This document shows, in pieces, positions 18,434 through 29,195 of a stretch of DNA of 64,000 nucleotides. A model generated the notes under the pieces. It worked only from the letters and a program-made list of their open reading frames with translations. It did not search any database and was not told the DNA's origin. The DNA is from Chaetoceros tenuissimus. Lineage: Eukaryota; Bacillariophyta; Thalassiosirophyceae; Chaetocerotales; Chaetocerotaceae. The position numbers and the translations under genes were made by a program. Where the stretch lies: contig BLLK01000013.1 of the NCBI GenBank assembly GCA_021927905.1, forward strand, positions 62,001-126,000. The letters run 5' to 3'. How positions within the stretch are numbered: the stretch's first letter is position 1; each line of letters begins with the position of its first letter.

Positions 18434-19991
18434 ATGACAAACAAGAGAGAACGTTCAGAGGAAGACGGCAAAGAGATGGAAGCTGACTATGAAGAGGGCA
18501 AGACTACAGAGAGTGATGCTGAAATGGAGGAAGAAAACTCAAAAGAAAAAACAAAAACTGGAAACAGTCAAACAGACTTTTCGACTGAACTGCTAGCTCA
18601 ATACTATTCCCGTCTTTTCCCTTTTGAGATGCTTCATGAATGGCTATCCTATAATCCAGATGCATGTAACCCAAAGGCCAAAGCGAATAGCACCAAAACG
18701 AAATCAAAGACATTTACTCATCGTGAATTCTCCTTCACCATTGAACCATTTCCAGGTGAAGAGATTTACATCCGTTATCAGTCATTCAAGGATCAGGCTG
18801 ACCTTACAAATGCTGTACTCAAACGTAATCCACGCAAGATTGATATCGGAGCTGTATTTTCGCATCCACCAAAAGATCACAAAGCTATTCAAGGAATGGC
18901 GAAATTTGCTCCTTGTCAGCGTGAACTTGTGTTTGATGTGGATTTAACAGATTATGATGGTGTTCGTAGATGTGGATGTGACGGAGCAAATATTTGTCAT
19001 AAGTGCTGGAAAATGATGGGTATGGCTATGAAAGTCATGGATCAAGGCTTGAGAGAAGATTTCGGTTTCGACAACATTGCTTGGTTCTATAGTGGAAGAC
19101 GTGGTATTCACGCATGGGTCTGTGACGAGAGTGCAAGACAATTAAGTGATGCTGGAAGAAGTGCAGTTGCTAGTTACTTTGAGGTATGTTTATTGTGTCT
19201 ACTTTGATTACTTATATGTTGTATGTTACATGTCTTCTCGAATATTCTTCTCAACGCTTTTTCAAATGTAGGTCAACCTTGGAACAGACAAGGATAAGAA
19301 TGTCGGCATCCACACTCCTCTACATCCTACTCTTTCGAGAGCACATAAAATTTTGGAACCAATGTTTATTCGTGATATTATACCTGAAGGCAAGCATGGG
19401 ATTCTTGCGGAAGAAGAGAAGTGGACTGAGCTTCTTGAGACTCTACCACAAGGAGCAATGACAGTGAAGGATAAACTCCTCAAGAAATGGAGTAAAGATT
19501 ACTCCACAGCAGCTGAAAAATGGGATGAACTCAAGAGATATTTGAATATTCTAATTGGAAAAAGTACGGATAAGAAAGTTAAACAAAATAAGGGAATCAA
19601 CGCGAAGGACAAGGAAGAAGTTGAGCTTTGGCCTGTAGCAACTGTGTTCAGATATACTTATCCACGTTTAGATATTAATGTATCCAAGATGCAAAACCAT
19701 CTTTTGAAGTCACCATTCTGTGTGCATCCAAAAACTGGAAGAGTGTGTGTACCTATTGATTGCAGCAACGTCGACGACTTTGACCCTTTCAATGTTCCAA
19801 CACTAGGACAACTCATGAAGGAACTCGATGGATATGATGGTGAGGATGTTACAAATGAATGGGAAAAGACTAGTTTGAAAGAATCTTTCGGTAAATTTCA
19901 GAAGGACTTTTTGCTTCCAATGTGGAAAGACTTGAAAAGAGCAGAGAAAGAAGAGGCAGAAAAGATGGCAGCAGTCACTGGTGATTTTTAG
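18434..19991 (+). CDS. PRI1: DNA primase small (catalytic) subunit
   Basis: Exons 18434-19183 and 19272-19991 (donor GTATGT, acceptor TGTAG, phase 0) encode 489 residues. It synthesises RNA primers for DNA polymerase alpha in the nucleus. Catalytic motif I is RELVFDVDLTDYD with Asp168 and Asp170. Next is a Cys-rich zinc site, CGCDGANICHKCW, as in archaeal and eukaryotic primases. Then comes SGRRGIHAWVCDE, the S-G-x-R-G-x-H nucleotide-binding motif. The C-terminal exon has the usual PRLDINVSKMQNHLLKSPF segment. The first ~45 residues are an acidic, Lys/Glu-rich extension. Human PRIM1 is about 420 residues, so the extension accounts for most of the added length. Confidence 0.95.
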
Positions 19992-20075
19992 GGGTATATT
20001 GCAATTCTCATAGATATAACTATGTTAAAGGATTCTTCGTTTTCTTGTATGTATTCGTATTTCATTTATTTTATT

Positions 20076-21149
20076 CTATTCTTCGTCCCAAATGAGAACC
20101 AATCTAACTTCGATACTTTCTCTTTCGTTTGTATCAGATGTGACATCTAGTAAGGATGAATGCAACGACATGGTACATACATCACCTTCTATGTCTCTAT
20201 CTCTACCGTTTGCAAGTCCACCTTGAGAATCCCATTGCTTGATCAAAAGTGCTTCATCATTACTCATTTGTGGGTAATACCACCATTTGTGATTCTCATC
20301 GTGACATACAAAGTAATTCTCTCCAATTCGATCAGCGTAGTGAATCTGGAATGTCCTTAAATGATCTAAACAAGTACTCTCGGCATCTACGCATGCGAGA
20401 GGATACTGTTTGACAACCTTATCTTTCTGTATATTTCTCCATACGTTGATGAGTGCAAACCTTCTTTTTCCAATCACTGCATCTTCAACCTTTTTTGGAT
20501 CCAACAACGGTTTCATCCCTAATTTTGATTTCATCACGTCATTGGCTTTAGGAGGCTTTGCCAAATCTTGAATTCGTCGAGGTGCAGACACCCGCGTATA
20601 ATCCCCATGAACAACAGCAATTGGCTGTTGGACTACTGCGCCTGTGCTATTTTCAATCTTTCTCTGTTTCGTACTTCGGACATTGTGGTCAAAAGCAGTA
20701 ACAGAAACAATCTTTGGATCCCGCTCATTACTCAAACTTTTTAAAACTAATCCCTCGCAGATGGGATAATATTTCTCAATAACATCATTTTGATCGAAAA
20801 AGTTAATTTCTTCTTCAGAAATTTTGCTAGGTACCAACTCAAAACCATTTGTCCTTACGTTCATTGCTGCATCATCTTTTAGTAGCCTAGCATTACCTAC
20901 TCGAATATCTACAGAGTCCCAATTAAATTTTTCTCCCTCTAATCTCGAATCACTACCGCCTTTATTTCTTCTACTATGAACAAGACCTGTCTCTTTCGTC
21001 ACATAATTCATGTTCGCAATGAGATATGAGTTGTCCTCATTTTTCTGCAAAATCATCTTTGGTCTATTCATGGTAGGCCATGGATTTTTTAACGCTGTAG
21101 AGGACATTATCAGTAGAGCTAGAGTGGAGGACGAGATAAATATATGCAT
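20076..21149 (-). CDS. CmcJ/AsaB/NvfI-family oxidoreductase-like protein
   Basis: A 357-residue intronless frame. In order it shows [90 protein letters not shown], then SLHSSLLD and the ending [15 protein letters not shown]. This is the full motif order of the family that includes fungal AsaB, cephamycin CmcJ and the 2-oxoglutarate enzyme NvfI. The HxD in VHGDYT and the later His in SLHSS would be the Fe(II) ligands if it acts as such a dioxygenase. Members work on small metabolites, but the substrate here is unknown. The first ~20 residues are hydrophobic ([12 protein letters not shown]) and may be a signal peptide; a second Met follows at MSSTALKN. Confidence 0.8.
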   Translation of the reverse strand: MHIFISSSTLALLIMSSTALKNPWPTMNRPKMILQKNEDNSYLIANMNYVTKETGLVHSRRNKGGSDSRLEGEKFNWDSVDIRVGNARLLKDDAAMNVRTNGFELVPSKISEEEINFFDQNDVIEKYYPICEGLVLKSLSNERDPKIVSVTAFDHNVRSTKQRKIENSTGAVVQQPIAVVHGDYTRVSAPRRIQDLAKPPKANDVMKSKLGMKPLLDPKKVEDAVIGKRRFALINVWRNIQKDKVVKQYPLACVDAESTCLDHLRTFQIHYADRIGENYFVCHDENHKWWYYPQMSNDEALLIKQWDSQGGLANGRDRDIEGDVCTMSLHSSLLDVTSDTNERESIEVRLVLIWDEE

Positions 21150-21391
21150 CTAATTGAATTCAAGTGCTGGTAATTCTGTTTACTGTTAAGTAATTGTGAA
21201 AGATTATGTATATCATCAATTCTTTTTGGAGAAAGAAGAAAGAAGATTTCGCATAACGTACTTATTACTTATTTTTCAACTATTGTGACTTTTGGAAACC
21301 ATTGTCCCCTATCCCCCCTAAAAGCCGACAACCCACTCTAGTACCTACTTACATAGGACAGATAGTCATTGTATTTTGGAATAAATTTGAA

Positions 21392-22564
21392 TCATCTTCC
21401 CGCTGGCAGCTGCTTCAGATCATTTCTGAATATCCCATTATACTGTGTAAAATTAGCATATGGTCTAATCAAATTCTGTGAATTGGAAACATAATATGAG
21501 ACAGCTTTTTCAAGCCTTTGAGATGAATCTAGAGAGGATTCAAGTGAACAATATTTCTCCCAGATCAACACTTTTGCAAGCTCAAAGAGTCCAAATTCTT
21601 GTAAGAAACCTCCATGCTGTCCTTTGACTTTCTTTTCAAGTTCCTTTCTATGGTCAAATGGTGCAGGCATCGATACCCATGTTTTCTCACTTGGACAAGT
21701 CTCAAATGGTATTCGTAATGAAAACTGTCTATCCCACAAATTGGCACGAAATGACGGCACACTTTTGCTAACGCCATCAAAACCAAACTGCAAAAGATCA
21801 TTGCCTGCTTGAAGATCTTCGGTCTTTCTATTCCATTCCATATCTTGAAATAATAATTCATTCCATACAGTCTGATCATCGCATGATTTTGAATTCTTTC
21901 CTTCGCGACCTTGGCTCTCATAGCATCTTTGTAGCAATTTCTCCATGATTTGAACAGTTGCATTCGTAGCTTTCAAAAAGGTCATTCCTCCGCAAACAAC
22001 AAACCCTTGCTTCTTGAAAATATCAGTAGGATACCTTTGTTCAAAAGAAAAGATTGCATCATATCCACTGTCTTCAAACAAAGTCAAGTCAACATATCGA
22101 TGAAAAATGTTATCACTATCTGTCAGTATCAAACTTGTTCCCGCTTTTAATTGTTCCAAACAATATAAAATACGAATGTACCAAAGTCGATGGATTTTGA
22201 ACCGTCTCTTGAGTTTATTGTCAATGTCAATCAGTTTCACCTCTGTTCTATAATACTCCCCTTTGGCCTTTAATTTTTCAAAATGTGCTACAGCTCTCGA
22301 TTCGAATAGTACCAATGTATGTGCTGTATATGTCAAATTAGTTAGACGCTGATACCACCATTGACCAACGGGTGCAAAGGAATGATCGGTAAATGCTACA
22401 ATTTTGACATTGCTGCTCTTGGCTTTCCTCTTTTGTGTTTCAGTGTTGTTCACTTTGAGATTATGATCCTCATTACTTTGTGTTGCCTTTGTATGAAATA
22501 GTACACTGAGTGATAGCAGTATACTCAATACTGATATGAATAAGAAATAGATTGCGAGACGCAT
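21392..22564 (-). CDS. Type II membrane glycosyltransferase (nucleotide-diphospho-sugar transferase fold)
   Basis: A 390-residue intronless frame. An uncleaved N-terminal anchor (LAIYFLFISVLSILLSLSVLF) is followed by a short stem and a lumenal catalytic domain, as in Golgi enzymes. The DxD metal/sugar-nucleotide motif is LILTDSDNIF. Then come VVCGGMTFLKA and CDDQTVWNELL, which fit the N-D/D-Q-x-x-x-N pattern of the PF03407-type nucleotide-diphospho-sugar transferases. It probably adds a sugar to a glycoprotein or polysaccharide. Donor and acceptor cannot be read. Confidence 0.82.
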   Translation of the reverse strand: MRLAIYFLFISVLSILLSLSVLFHTKATQSNEDHNLKVNNTETQKRKAKSSNVKIVAFTDHSFAPVGQWWYQRLTNLTYTAHTLVLFESRAVAHFEKLKAKGEYYRTEVKLIDIDNKLKRRFKIHRLWYIRILYCLEQLKAGTSLILTDSDNIFHRYVDLTLFEDSGYDAIFSFEQRYPTDIFKKQGFVVCGGMTFLKATNATVQIMEKLLQRCYESQGREGKNSKSCDDQTVWNELLFQDMEWNRKTEDLQAGNDLLQFGFDGVSKSVPSFRANLWDRQFSLRIPFETCPSEKTWVSMPAPFDHRKELEKKVKGQHGGFLQEFGLFELAKVLIWEKYCSLESSLDSSQRLEKAVSYYVSNSQNLIRPYANFTQYNGIFRNDLKQLPAGR

Positions 22565-22945
22565 CTATTAGAACGTTATATAAGTATCTCGCTAGTTTTA
22601 CATCCACTAACAATTGATGGCAATGCTGTTGGTGACTTGTTCATACCTATGGCAGCTGAAGTAACTATCGTGATGGATGAAATAGTGAATTTTATTGTTG
22701 CAGAAAAGAATTACGAGGCAAGTAAAAATAACAAATGAAAAACAATGCAAGGAAAAAATGCACGTCATTGTCTTCATTATGTGGCTCGAAAATGTTCGTA
22801 GCTACAGAGAAAAAGACAAAAATAATCTTCCCTTGTTGCACAACTTGCGAACCGCAGCACCACTCATTTTTAAAAATTTTTGGGAATCCAAAATCATTCC
22901 ATTTCAATCACAAATGATGTTTGAACTCATTAAACTCCTAATACA
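22565..22945. other. Divergent intergenic region
   Basis: It carries the promoters of the glycosyltransferase (minus) and the MYND gene (plus). Short open frames on both strands have no recognisable content. Confidence 0.4.
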
Positions 22946-24166
22946 ATGTCTGCAGCAATGAAACAGGCGCTTTTTACATCTCTACGTACGTTCAATCAAA
23001 ACTCAGTCAAGCTCCCTAATGGAGACATTGTAGATGTTTCAAAGAAAAAGGGATCAGAGTGCTACCTAAAAGCAATGATTCAAGAAAACCAGGGACCGTT
23101 TAGCACTTCTCTTTTGAAAGCAATGCAATTCTTTGTTGATAATGAACTTGATAACTTGGATAAGCGGACTGAAAGACAATTGACCAAATCATATAGACTC
23201 TATGCGAGAGATCCTACTGCTTGGGTTGAGTCGGAATTGAGGAAAGGAACAATCACAATGGCAAACATTATCCAAAATTCATCTGATGATATTGTCGAGC
23301 AGGCATTTACAAAAGAAGAAATGGAACATGTATATGAGTTTATGGTCGGCTTAGTTGATGTAGCTATTTCGAGAACTAATGCCGGAGTCGTTGTGAAAGA
23401 AGATATTCTAATTAGTGTGATTACTGTTGTACTCAAATTATCAAATAAATGCAGTGATACAAGTGAAACATACACTTTTTTGAGTTCCATAGCCAAGACG
23501 GTGGAATTAGCGAGTCCTATCGTTCCAGCAGTAGATAGTGGAGTCGCATATGTGCTTGCACGAAGCATAATCACACCTTTTTTCACTAATCTTGATCGCA
23601 GTGGTGATAGACAAAAATCAGTAGAAGCTGTAGTGGAATCTGGATTGATTCAGCAATTGCTTCGATGTATTTCCATTCCATGGTTTCCGCCGAAATTTGA
23701 AGAAAGTATAAAAGGAGATTTGAAATGGATCCAAGAATTTTTTAAACATCTTTCTATTTGTAAAGAATTGCTTCGTGAGCGCTTCGCAAAAGATACGCCT
23801 TGTGGAGATGTTCTCGAAGATATTGTTCTTGGTAGAGTCAATCCTTGTCCCGAAAACATTACATACGTATCAACTCTGAAAGTTATTTATGATATTGCAA
23901 ACGCAAAACCATCCGAAGAGGGAGATTCAGATGATGATGACGAAGTTATCGTATTCGAATGCTCGAATTGCCGAAATCTTTTTCCAGAGGAAGAAATGAA
24001 ATTATGTGCAAGATGTAAGGACATTGCATGTAAGTGACATTCTACATTATGTTTTTAAATCATTTACTGTGTTGACGCAAACTCATATTCAAATATTTGT
24101 TCAGACTGCTCACGGCAATGCCAAGTTAATCACTGGAAAAAACATAAGGTGGATTGTAAAACATAG
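22946..24166 (+). CDS. MYND zinc-finger protein with helical N-terminal domain
   Basis: Exons 22946-24029 and 24105-24166 (donor GTAAGT, acceptor TTCAG) encode 381 residues. The splice completes a MYND finger at the C-terminus. Exon 1 ends with CSNCRNLF...LCARCKDIA and exon 2 supplies YCSRQCQVNHWKKHKVDC, giving all eight Cys/His ligands in the order C-x2-C, C-x2-C, C-x3-C, H-x3-C. Before it lies an acidic stretch (EEGDSDDDDE) and about 310 residues that look all-helical, perhaps an armadillo-like fold. MYND fingers bind proline-rich partners. No SET or other enzyme domain is present, so the role is likely scaffolding or regulatory. Confidence 0.87.
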
Positions 24167-24452
24167 GGAAAGGAGTCATGCCTAGACAAAAATATACCTG
24201 TAGAGGCCTTTGAATATGCTAATGAACGAAAATATTGTGAGAAATAGAGACTATCTTGAATACTTATTACCTCAAGATAGCACCAGCGTAGGTTCATACA
24301 TCAAAAAAAAATATCTATTCATAAAGAAAGACGCAAGAGCTTTATTAGATCATGAAATTCTAGAATTCTTTTCTCACAATATGTAATTATTGTACATTTT
24401 ATGTAAATTACTGATGTAAAAATAAAAGTTATTTTCACTTGCAATTGTTGCT

Positions 24453-26954
24453 TCAATCAAAAACCTCGGAATGAAAGTCAAATCTCACATGACGATTGGA
24501 ATACTTGACACATGCCTCCCTTGTGATTTTCACCAATATCGTTGGGGCACAAACACAAACAGCCACTCTCTTTTCCCCATTTGCAATTGCTTCCTTTCTC
24601 ATTTGAAGAAAGATCTTTTTCATATCAGGACGACCGTTTCTTAGGAATGGCATTCCTGTTAATCCGCATTCCTTCATTTCTTTTGCTGTGACATAGCAAT
24701 TGAGGTCCAGAACATCAGACTTCTCACCACCATGCATGTCATTTAATTTGGCAACAGATGCTATTCCATCGATAGAATGGATGTATGTTTCTTCTTCCTC
24801 GACAAGTCTCAAACCACGTTCTATATCATCGTCGACTTCCACTTCGATGTTGTGTGAAGGGCTCTCTGTGCTATGAAGCTCTTCATCAGCTTCACTAACC
24901 ATGAATGGTTTCAAAGGATAATCTTTTTCCAATTCCTCATCTGTGGTGTGACAAGGAGCAAACCCTATGAATTTTCCAGTGAGCAGCGATGTTGTTCTAG
25001 GAGGATGCCCATCGTGTGAGCTGAGGCTTGTCGAGTAGTTACAACTGGCACTGCTTCCCTCTGTCTCGGATAAGTACATGTCAGAATTTTCAATGACCTT
25101 ATCAGCTGAATTAAGTGATCCGGAATTAAGTGATCGTGTGTGATGAGTTGTGACCACATCCATTTGCTCCATGACTTCTGGATCACGTGCGGTCCATATG
25201 AACCAAAGTTTCTTCATTTCTCTATCATTCCACTCGTGCTCATACATCAATTGATGCGCAATGCTTTGCATAGGTGTTACTCCAATACCTCCAGATAATA
25301 ACATGACCATTGAGTAACGATCGCTTGTCAAGTCAACACCAACACTTCCATAAGGACCTTCCAATAGAATGTCTACTTCGCCATCAATCTTTCCAGCAAG
25401 ATCATGAAGCTTCTTCGTCCATGTTCCTCGTTTGCGTATGTGCAGTGTAACGTGATGCTGGTAAGGACTGCTAGAGATACTGATAGGATGCCACTCGAAA
25501 ACTGAAAGCTTTGGAAAAGCTATCTTTACGTATTGACCAGGGTTGTAGTCGAAACCTTCAGTCTTTGGGATCTTGACTTCTACCACGGTGTCAGTAAGCT
25601 GAGATATTTTTGCTTTTCTAGGATAGCGATAGCGAGCCATGTACACCTTTCGCACAAGTAAATCGCCGCCCCACAAAGTAGCAGCTAGAGCTGGAACAAG
25701 TGCCCCAGAGTGATAAAATGCACATCCCATCATAGTAATAGCAAATGCAATATGACAGTAGTAAAACACCTCGAAAGCCTTTCGTCTGACATATGGACTC
25801 GCAGTAATTATCATCGAACAAATAATACAAAGTAGTAATGTTCCTGACATGTTTACAGAAGTTCCAGAAACAAAACTTGTCAACTCTTGATCCTTGTGGA
25901 TTCCACTGGTATGAGCTACCCATGCCACATAGGTATGAAATGCACCATTGATAAAAGCTAGGTAACCTGAGATCTTGTGGTATTTGATGGCACGCTCAAA
26001 AGGAATACCAAGGAAAAGAGTTAGAAGCGAGTTGTGATTGGCAGTGAGAAAGCAGATGATGAGCGGGAGTCTGGAAACAATACCACTCTTGGAGACGCTT
26101 GGATGTAGAAATGTTGTCAAGAGACCTTGTACAAAGATGAGAATGAAAGGTACGACAAGAAGTGCTTCTCCCCATGTTGCTGTGATTCCAATCTTACGAA
26201 GCTTCTTGCTCAAAGGGATACGGCGTTGTAAAGGGTATCTCATTTCCCATCGAACCTTGTAGATTAGTTCTAAAAAGTTCAGGACTCTTGGACATGATCT
26301 TAGTAAGAAGTACAGAGGAGGATATTCAATGGAAGTATGTGGACTGTTTGGAACTAAATTTTCCTTTTCGTGAAAATCTCCAAATTCGATATCACTGCTA
26401 ATTTGTGTGAAGTCTGTATCTGAAGAAAGGACGTCTTTGGATTTATCACAATCACTTGTTTTGTTCATCGCGTCAGCAGTGGTAACATAGACATCGGTCT
26501 TAAGCTTGTCTGGATCAAATGATGTGATCATACTATCCATAGACATACGCCTACTTGGACGTAGAGAACTTCTTCTGGTCGCTTGCTCCTGAGGGGTAGA
26601 GAAAATCATATCCATTGTGCTTCTTCTGGAGACTTTTGTCTTGGGAGGTTCGTCAAGCATAGCCTTGAGCATGTTGGTAGAAACCATACGAGATGGATGG
26701 AATAAAATTTCAGCTTCTAGAGAATTTCTCCTAACAGCCTTACCCATCCCTTCTTTCAAGGAAGAATGGCGTTCCATTGAGAATCTTCGATGTTTTCTTT
26801 CAGGAACAATAGGGAAGTCATAGATGAATTGTGGATTGGAAGCAGCAGCAGCTTCATTTCTCTCCTTGCCGTTGGAACTGCTGTCTTGGTTTGCATCCAT
26901 AGAAGTGGAAGCATTTGGCTTGGTATCATTTTGATTTTGATTAGAATGATCCAT
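24453..26954 (-). CDS. Ferric reductase/NADPH oxidase-like flavocytochrome b
   Basis: An 833-residue intronless frame. Residues ~1-200 form a soluble N-terminal region with five RRxS/T sites (phospho-acceptors at 59, 78, 113, 130 and 138). The membrane core has about six spans with haem-type histidines (IKYHKISGYLAFINGAFHTY; FYYCHIAFAITMMGCAFYHS). Next is the FAD-binding loop FEWHPISISSSP and the NADPH-binding SGGIGVTPMQSIAHQL. The C-terminal end RFDFHSEVFD matches the family's last strand. An acidic insert of about 170 residues splits the NADPH domain. It moves electrons from NADPH across a membrane to Fe(III) or O2. The long insert and phospho-site array suggest regulation. FRE and NOX functions cannot be separated from sequence. 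Confidence 0.9.
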   Translation of the reverse strand: MDHSNQNQNDTKPNASTSMDANQDSSSNGKERNEAAAASNPQFIYDFPIVPERKHRRFSMERHSSLKEGMGKAVRRNSLEAEILFHPSRMVSTNMLKAMLDEPPKTKVSRRSTMDMIFSTPQEQATRRSSLRPSRRMSMDSMITSFDPDKLKTDVYVTTADAMNKTSDCDKSKDVLSSDTDFTQISSDIEFGDFHEKENLVPNSPHTSIEYPPLYFLLRSCPRVLNFLELIYKVRWEMRYPLQRRIPLSKKLRKIGITATWGEALLVVPFILIFVQGLLTTFLHPSVSKSGIVSRLPLIICFLTANHNSLLTLFLGIPFERAIKYHKISGYLAFINGAFHTYVAWVAHTSGIHKDQELTSFVSGTSVNMSGTLLLCIICSMIITASPYVRRKAFEVFYYCHIAFAITMMGCAFYHSGALVPALAATLWGGDLLVRKVYMARYRYPRKAKISQLTDTVVEVKIPKTEGFDYNPGQYVKIAFPKLSVFEWHPISISSSPYQHHVTLHIRKRGTWTKKLHDLAGKIDGEVDILLEGPYGSVGVDLTSDRYSMVMLLSGGIGVTPMQSIAHQLMYEHEWNDREMKKLWFIWTARDPEVMEQMDVVTTHHTRSLNSGSLNSADKVIENSDMYLSETEGSSASCNYSTSLSSHDGHPPRTTSLLTGKFIGFAPCHTTDEELEKDYPLKPFMVSEADEELHSTESPSHNIEVEVDDDIERGLRLVEEEETYIHSIDGIASVAKLNDMHGGEKSDVLDLNCYVTAKEMKECGLTGMPFLRNGRPDMKKIFLQMRKEAIANGEKRVAVCVCAPTILVKITREACVKYSNRHVRFDFHSEVFD

Positions 26955-28055
26955 TGTGATACACTAGAACGATTGAATGAACTTAAAATTATGGGGAAAG
27001 TCTTTTTATGCAATGAATGGTGAAAGGGAGTGAGAGTATATTTAGTGTTGCAAGGCACTCTGCTTTTTACGAGTACTTCGAGGCCGTGGATGAAATGACT
27101 TTCGACACAAGTCATTGAAAATTTCTATGAGACATAGTATTGATGACCCTTGTCTATGAACGATTGATTCTCCGAACTTCAAGGTAAAACATTGCCTCGA
27201 GTCGGTGTGAGATAGATGCTCACGGTTTGAGCTAGATACTGCGAGTTGAAAGAACGAGTACCTCTATTAGTACGTACATAGTATTTTCTATGGTATTGTC
27301 GTTAGACAATCTGAAAAGTATGACCGGTCAGCCGGACGAATAAATGTTCCACATTCCATCCACGAAGGAAAGAAGAAAGTTCGATGAAAATCCTTTTCAT
27401 CTGCAGTACAATCTGGGTGAAGTATGCTCCAACTTATAAATATCAGTTAGAATAATATAGATTTGTTAAAATAGTGAGAAGTTGCATTTTCAATTTGCTT
27501 GCTTTGTGGTACAATTATTTGCCATCGATGAAATGACCGAAAAGCAGAAGAAACGAAGAAACTGCCGAAGAAACTACGAGTTCTTGAGTTAGGAAGTTTC
27601 GATAACATCCATGAAATTTGAGTGGACAAGTTGATACACACTTTTTAGTTATCCAAGAGCTGGAACAGACAAACATACAGGACTGGTACTTTATATTTTA
27701 TGTTACCTTCTTCCTTACAATATGAACATTCCATCATGTTTTTAATTTACAAAATACGTACGTACTATATGTACGAGGTTATTATGACCCTCTTTATGAC
27801 CATTCATCTTCTTCTCTTCTTTCACTCCATTCTCTTCTTTCTTCTTTCTCTTTCAAAAATAAATTCAATGAGTTGGACGTCATTGTATTTCTTAAGGAAG
27901 AAGAATGAACAAAATGTGTGCTTCTTTTGTTTTTGTGTATGGTACATTATCTAATATTAGAATATATTTACTTGGTGTAGTATAATACTTATAGAATCTT
28001 TTTGATTTCCAGCCATAACAAAAGCATTATTACAACTCTTATATACTAGATAACA
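26955..28055. other. Intergenic, no gene supported
   Basis: About 1.1 kb between the divergent ferric reductase and NTAN1 genes. Frames are short and lack motifs. Pyrimidine-rich sequence (27805-27860) lies within about 250 bases of the NTAN1 start. Confidence 0.4.
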
Positions 28056-29144
28056 GTGATGGGTCAAAGCATAAATAGTCAAGATGAAAGTGATGCTACG
28101 GAGAATGACATTACCTCCAACATTTTCTTTGAAGGAAAAGAAATTGGTCCTTTTACTGGTTCCGATGAAGATATTTACGAATACATTATGAACCATGAAG
28201 ATATAGCTACCAAGGCCCGTGAAGATAGAAAGAGTATGGTTGATATTGTCACAAGTGAAACTTTTAAAACTGATGCACCCTTTCTATACATGGCCCAAAA
28301 AGAAATAGGTCATGTATGTAATTTACAATACAATGGGAAAGGGGCTATTTTATGCAGTGATGAAGCAACGACTTGTCATGTAGTGGCATTTCGAAGTGAG
28401 ACATGTTTTGAAGGAGAACGAAAAGTTCTGGCGAGCTTGGCTCATCTTGATGGAACGGACTATAGCAACTGTGTAAAAGACATTGTAAAAGAACATTTGG
28501 GATTCCATCAAAATAATTACTCCAAGACGAATAAATTGGAGCTACATGTTCACATTGTCGGAGGATTCAATGACAAGGATAAAACATCAGTAGGGATTAC
28601 AACGTGGTTCTTTCGTTTGTTACAAGAAATTTCCTTTGCATTTCGATATGATTTGTCATTTATAATCAATACATGCGTCATTTGCGGGCTCAATGAAACT
28701 GCTACAGAGTCTGGGGTTGAAAGCTCGCCAATAGTAAGAGGGCTAGCACTGGATGCAAACAGTGGAGTAATATGTCTATTACATACAGTTCATGCAGCTT
28801 TGCATGGACCAGCAAAATTAATTCGAAGAGCGAAGTTGTGGGTCGTTCATGCTCCAAATTTAGTATCTATTCACTCCTTTGGTAAAGATAGAATTGACAT
28901 AGCTCCTTATCAATTGAAAACAATGAAATACACGGATATCATGCTGACTTTACCGGATGAAGTTTTGTTGAAATATACATCTACTTCTCCTCACTGTGAA
29001 GCTGACAATTACTGCGATTCTGTAAGGAGTGTATTCACATTTTTACGTGATACCAAGACTGAAGATGTATTCGAAGATATGCAAAAGTGTCTAATCTATT
29101 GTTATGATGAAAGTAGCAAGAACTGGTATGAACTGAAAGAGTAG
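28056..29144 (+). CDS. NTAN1: Protein N-terminal asparagine amidohydrolase
   Basis: A 362-residue intronless frame. It deamidates N-terminal Asn to Asp, feeding proteins into the Arg/N-degron pathway. The signature AILCSDEATTCHVVAFR carries the catalytic Cys107 and corresponds to ILGSDDATTCHIVVLR in the mammalian enzyme. It is followed by LASLAHLDGTDY, LELHVHIVGGF and, near the end, YTSTSPHCE, all in family order. At about 50 residues longer than the human protein, it has an extended N-terminus (MGQSINSQDE) and a longer loop before the second half. The Gly2 start gives only a weak myristoylation signal. Confidence 0.9.
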   Translation: MMGQSINSQDESDATENDITSNIFFEGKEIGPFTGSDEDIYEYIMNHEDIATKAREDRKSMVDIVTSETFKTDAPFLYMAQKEIGHVCNLQYNGKGAILCSDEATTCHVVAFRSETCFEGERKVLASLAHLDGTDYSNCVKDIVKEHLGFHQNNYSKTNKLELHVHIVGGFNDKDKTSVGITTWFFRLLQEISFAFRYDLSFIINTCVICGLNETATESGVESSPIVRGLALDANSGVICLLHTVHAALHGPAKLIRRAKLWVVHAPNLVSIHSFGKDRIDIAPYQLKTMKYTDIMLTLPDEVLLKYTSTSPHCEADNYCDSVRSVFTFLRDTKTEDVFEDMQKCLIYCYDESSKNWYELKE

Positions 29145-29195
29145 TGTCGATAATAGCTTATTCAATTATAGTATTTCCAATTTTTTCAAAAAGGA

